From: Halanaerobium sp.
GTDB lineage: Bacteria > Bacillota > Halanaerobiia > Halanaerobiales > Halanaerobiaceae
Assembly (NCBI GenBank): GCA_003070825.1
Contig: QBLP01000122.1
Span: forward strand, 1 to 5,898
Length of the DNA stretch: 5,898 nucleotides
Reading direction: 5' to 3'
The position numbers were made by a program, and so were the translations under genes. The notes below the pieces were generated by a model, which was given only the letters and a program-made list of their open reading frames with translations, ran no database searches and was not told where the DNA came from. Below are positions 4,314 through 5,898 of this stretch, one piece after another. How positions within the stretch are numbered: position 1 is the stretch's first letter; each line of letters starts with the position of its first letter.

Positions 4314-5898
4314 CTAAATCTTAATATTTACTTCTTCTCCAGCTGCAGCTTTATAGTGCTTATCCTCAACTTTAAACTCAACTGAAGTTTTATTTGAAGC
4401 TGAAGCTTGAACAGTAAAACTATCAGAACTCAGCTTGATTTTAAGTTTATTTGCTTTATAGTTCAGCTTGAATTCAACTGAATCCCACTCTTCCGGCAGT
4501 ATAGGCATAAAAGAAAGTCCCTTACGATTAATATTCATGCCAGCAAAACCATTAACAATCAACTGCCAGATTCCACCAGCTGCAGCAGTATGAACTCCAC
4601 CAATAAAAGTTCCTCCACTAACAGCCTTATTAGTACTCATCAGATCAATAAAGGCAGAGGCCTCAAAATAATCATAGGCTTCTTCTGCTCTACCCAAACG
4701 AGCAGCTACAATCGCATATTGAGAAGGACTCAAGGATGAACCGTGTTGAGTTCTTGGTTCATAATAATCATAATTAGCTGCAAGTACTTCTTCAGAGAAA
4801 ATATCATGCATTGTGAAAAGCTGAATTACATCGGCCTGTTTAATTACCTGAGTAAATACAGCCACACCGTTTGGCCAACCCCAGTATTCCTGTTTATCGA
4901 TCAACCTTTCTTCTAAAACTTCAGCAGTTGTATCTTCTAGATCAAAGTAACCGTCGAACTGTTCAATCAACATATTTTCATCAGGCTCTGGTAAATATAT
5001 CCTTTCTGCAATCTCCTGCCAGGCGGTTACTTCTTTTTCCTGAAGATCAATTTTTTCTTTCAAAGCCTTAAGTTTTTCGGGATATTCATTTTCCATTTTA
5101 TAATAAAAATATAGTGCTTTTTTTAGTGCATAGCGAGTTTGATAATTTGTAAAAGCATTATTATCAACATTTTCATGATATTCATCCGGTCCCAAAAGTC
5201 TAATTATCTCATACTGGTCCTTATACTGGTTGTAGTGTACGCGAGAATGTAAAAACCTTGCTACCTCAAATAGAATTTCACTACCATAGTCTACTACAAA
5301 ATCAAGATCATCAGTTGCTATATAATATTTCCAGATTGTATAACTAATGTCAGGAGATACATGGATCTGCCAGTCATTAAAGTGGTTTCTTATTTTACGA
5401 CCGCTAATTACATCTTTAAAAAAGAATGATGGACACAATTCTTGACCACTTTTACCGCTAATCCAGGCATAAAAAGCACCATCATAACCTAAGTCTTTTG
5501 CTTTTTTTCTGGCTCCATCAAGTGTGTGATAGCGGTATTTCAAAATATTCTTAGCCGTTTTTGTTTCCGTAAACAAAAACATAGGCAGATTAAATATTTC
5601 CTGATCCCAGAAAGCTGCTCCCTGATAAGCCTGACATGATAAACCCCTGGCTCCAATCGGTAAGTATTCGCTGTGAGCAGGAGTTGCAATAACATTGTGA
5701 TAGAGGTTAAAATGTACTGCTAACTGATCAAGCTGATTTCCTGCTATTTTAATATCCATCAGTTCCCATTTTTTATCCCAGACATGCTGGTGTTCTTGCT
5801 TCAACTGCTGATAACCCTCAGCTGTTGCTTCTACTGCCGCTTCTACTGCTTTTTCTAAAGGATTTTTTAAATCATTACTGGAATAAACAAGCATATTT
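4314..5898 (-). CDS. Glycoside hydrolase family 65 disaccharide phosphorylase, N-terminus outside window
   Basis: The visible 527 codons are the C-terminal two thirds of a GH65 enzyme (usual length about 750-800 residues). GH65 enzymes cleave alpha-glucosides such as maltose, trehalose, kojibiose or nigerose with phosphate, inverting to beta-glucose 1-phosphate. Counting from the internal ATG at 5894, seen motifs are the linker helices (1-45), IGARGLSCQAYQGAAFWDQEIF (80-101), the (alpha/alpha)6 catalytic barrel with GPDEYHENVDNNAFTN (235-250; Glu238 is the expected general acid), WGWPNG (338-343), IKQADV (351-356; Lys-Gln substrate pair), the phosphate-site segment HGSSLSPS (384-391), and a beta-sheet tail (455-526). 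The ATG at 5894 is not the real start because family sequence continues upstream. The FNDWQIHVSPDI segment (172-183) lies in the specificity region, but I cannot name the sugar. No signal peptide can be judged. The product is probably cytosolic. Confidence 0.92.
   Translation of the reverse strand, partial: NMLVYSSNDLKNPLEKAVEAAVEATAEGYQQLKQEHQHVWDKKWELMDIKIAGNQLDQLAVHFNLYHNVIATPAHSEYLPIGARGLSCQAYQGAAFWDQEIFNLPMFLFTETKTAKNILKYRYHTLDGARKKAKDLGYDGAFYAWISGKSGQELCPSFFFKDVISGRKIRNHFNDWQIHVSPDISYTIWKYYIATDDLDFVVDYGSEILFEVARFLHSRVHYNQYKDQYEIIRLLGPDEYHENVDNNAFTNYQTRYALKKALYFYYKMENEYPEKLKALKEKIDLQEKEVTAWQEIAERIYLPEPDENMLIEQFDGYFDLEDTTAEVLEERLIDKQEYWGWPNGVAVFTQVIKQADVIQLFTMHDIFSEEVLAANYDYYEPRTQHGSSLSPSQYAIVAARLGRAEEAYDYFEASAFIDLMSTNKAVSGGTFIGGVHTAAAGGIWQLIVNGFAGMNINRKGLSFMPILPEEWDSVEFKLNYKANKLKIKLSSDSFTVQASASNKTSVEFKVEDKHYKAAAGEEVNIKI

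Noticed and set aside
5892..5894. ATG at 5894 as the true start of the GH65 gene
   Set aside because: The protein would lack the N-terminal beta-sandwich domain; the reading frame stays open to the window edge and no ribosome site can be seen, so the gene is cut by the window.

Overview
The window is AT-rich bacterial DNA. It suggests a low-GC, fermentative, diderm Firmicutes-like anaerobe, with Halanaerobium/Halanaerobiales the best guess. The reasons are the AT-rich genes with strong AGGAGG-type ribosome sites, the HutP-family protein of the short clostridial type, a GH65 disaccharide phosphorylase, and a solute-binding protein that has a plain signal peptide and no lipobox cysteine, as expected if there is a periplasm. 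This assignment is inference from protein style, not from a marker gene.

Layout, left to right. (1) A bidirectional intrinsic terminator at about 9-54 closes a minus-strand mntP-type manganese exporter gene, whose best ribosome site points to a rare ATT start. (2) A divergent promoter region of about 165 bp holds a TTGCAT-17-TATAAT promoter for mntP, an 18-bp imperfect dyad at its predicted start site, an extended -10 promoter for the rightward gene, and a spaced direct repeat. (3) A small plus-strand gene encodes a HutP-family protein, related to the histidine- and Mg-dependent RNA-binding antiterminator of Bacillus hut. No terminator is visible after it. (4) A 283-bp gap holds a strong promoter and a leader of about 215 nt with a large hairpin, an intrinsic terminator, a possible antiterminator pairing, and a Shine-Dalgarno-sequestering hairpin whose loop is complementary over 10 nt to the start of the leader. 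(5) A three-gene ABC importer operon of the TrpXYZ-like class follows: solute-binding protein, permease, ATPase. (6) A perfect-palindrome bidirectional terminator separates it from (7) a convergent minus-strand GH65 phosphorylase gene that runs off the right edge.

The most interesting part is the pairing of a HutP-family RNA-binding protein gene with the structured leader of an amino-acid-type importer. The elements are visible in the sequence. Whether HutP acts on this leader, and with what ligand, is hypothesis. The importer has the family features of putative tryptophan/tyrosine transporters, which in other Firmicutes are often under T-box control. No T-box core motif is visible here, so a different control mechanism is likely.
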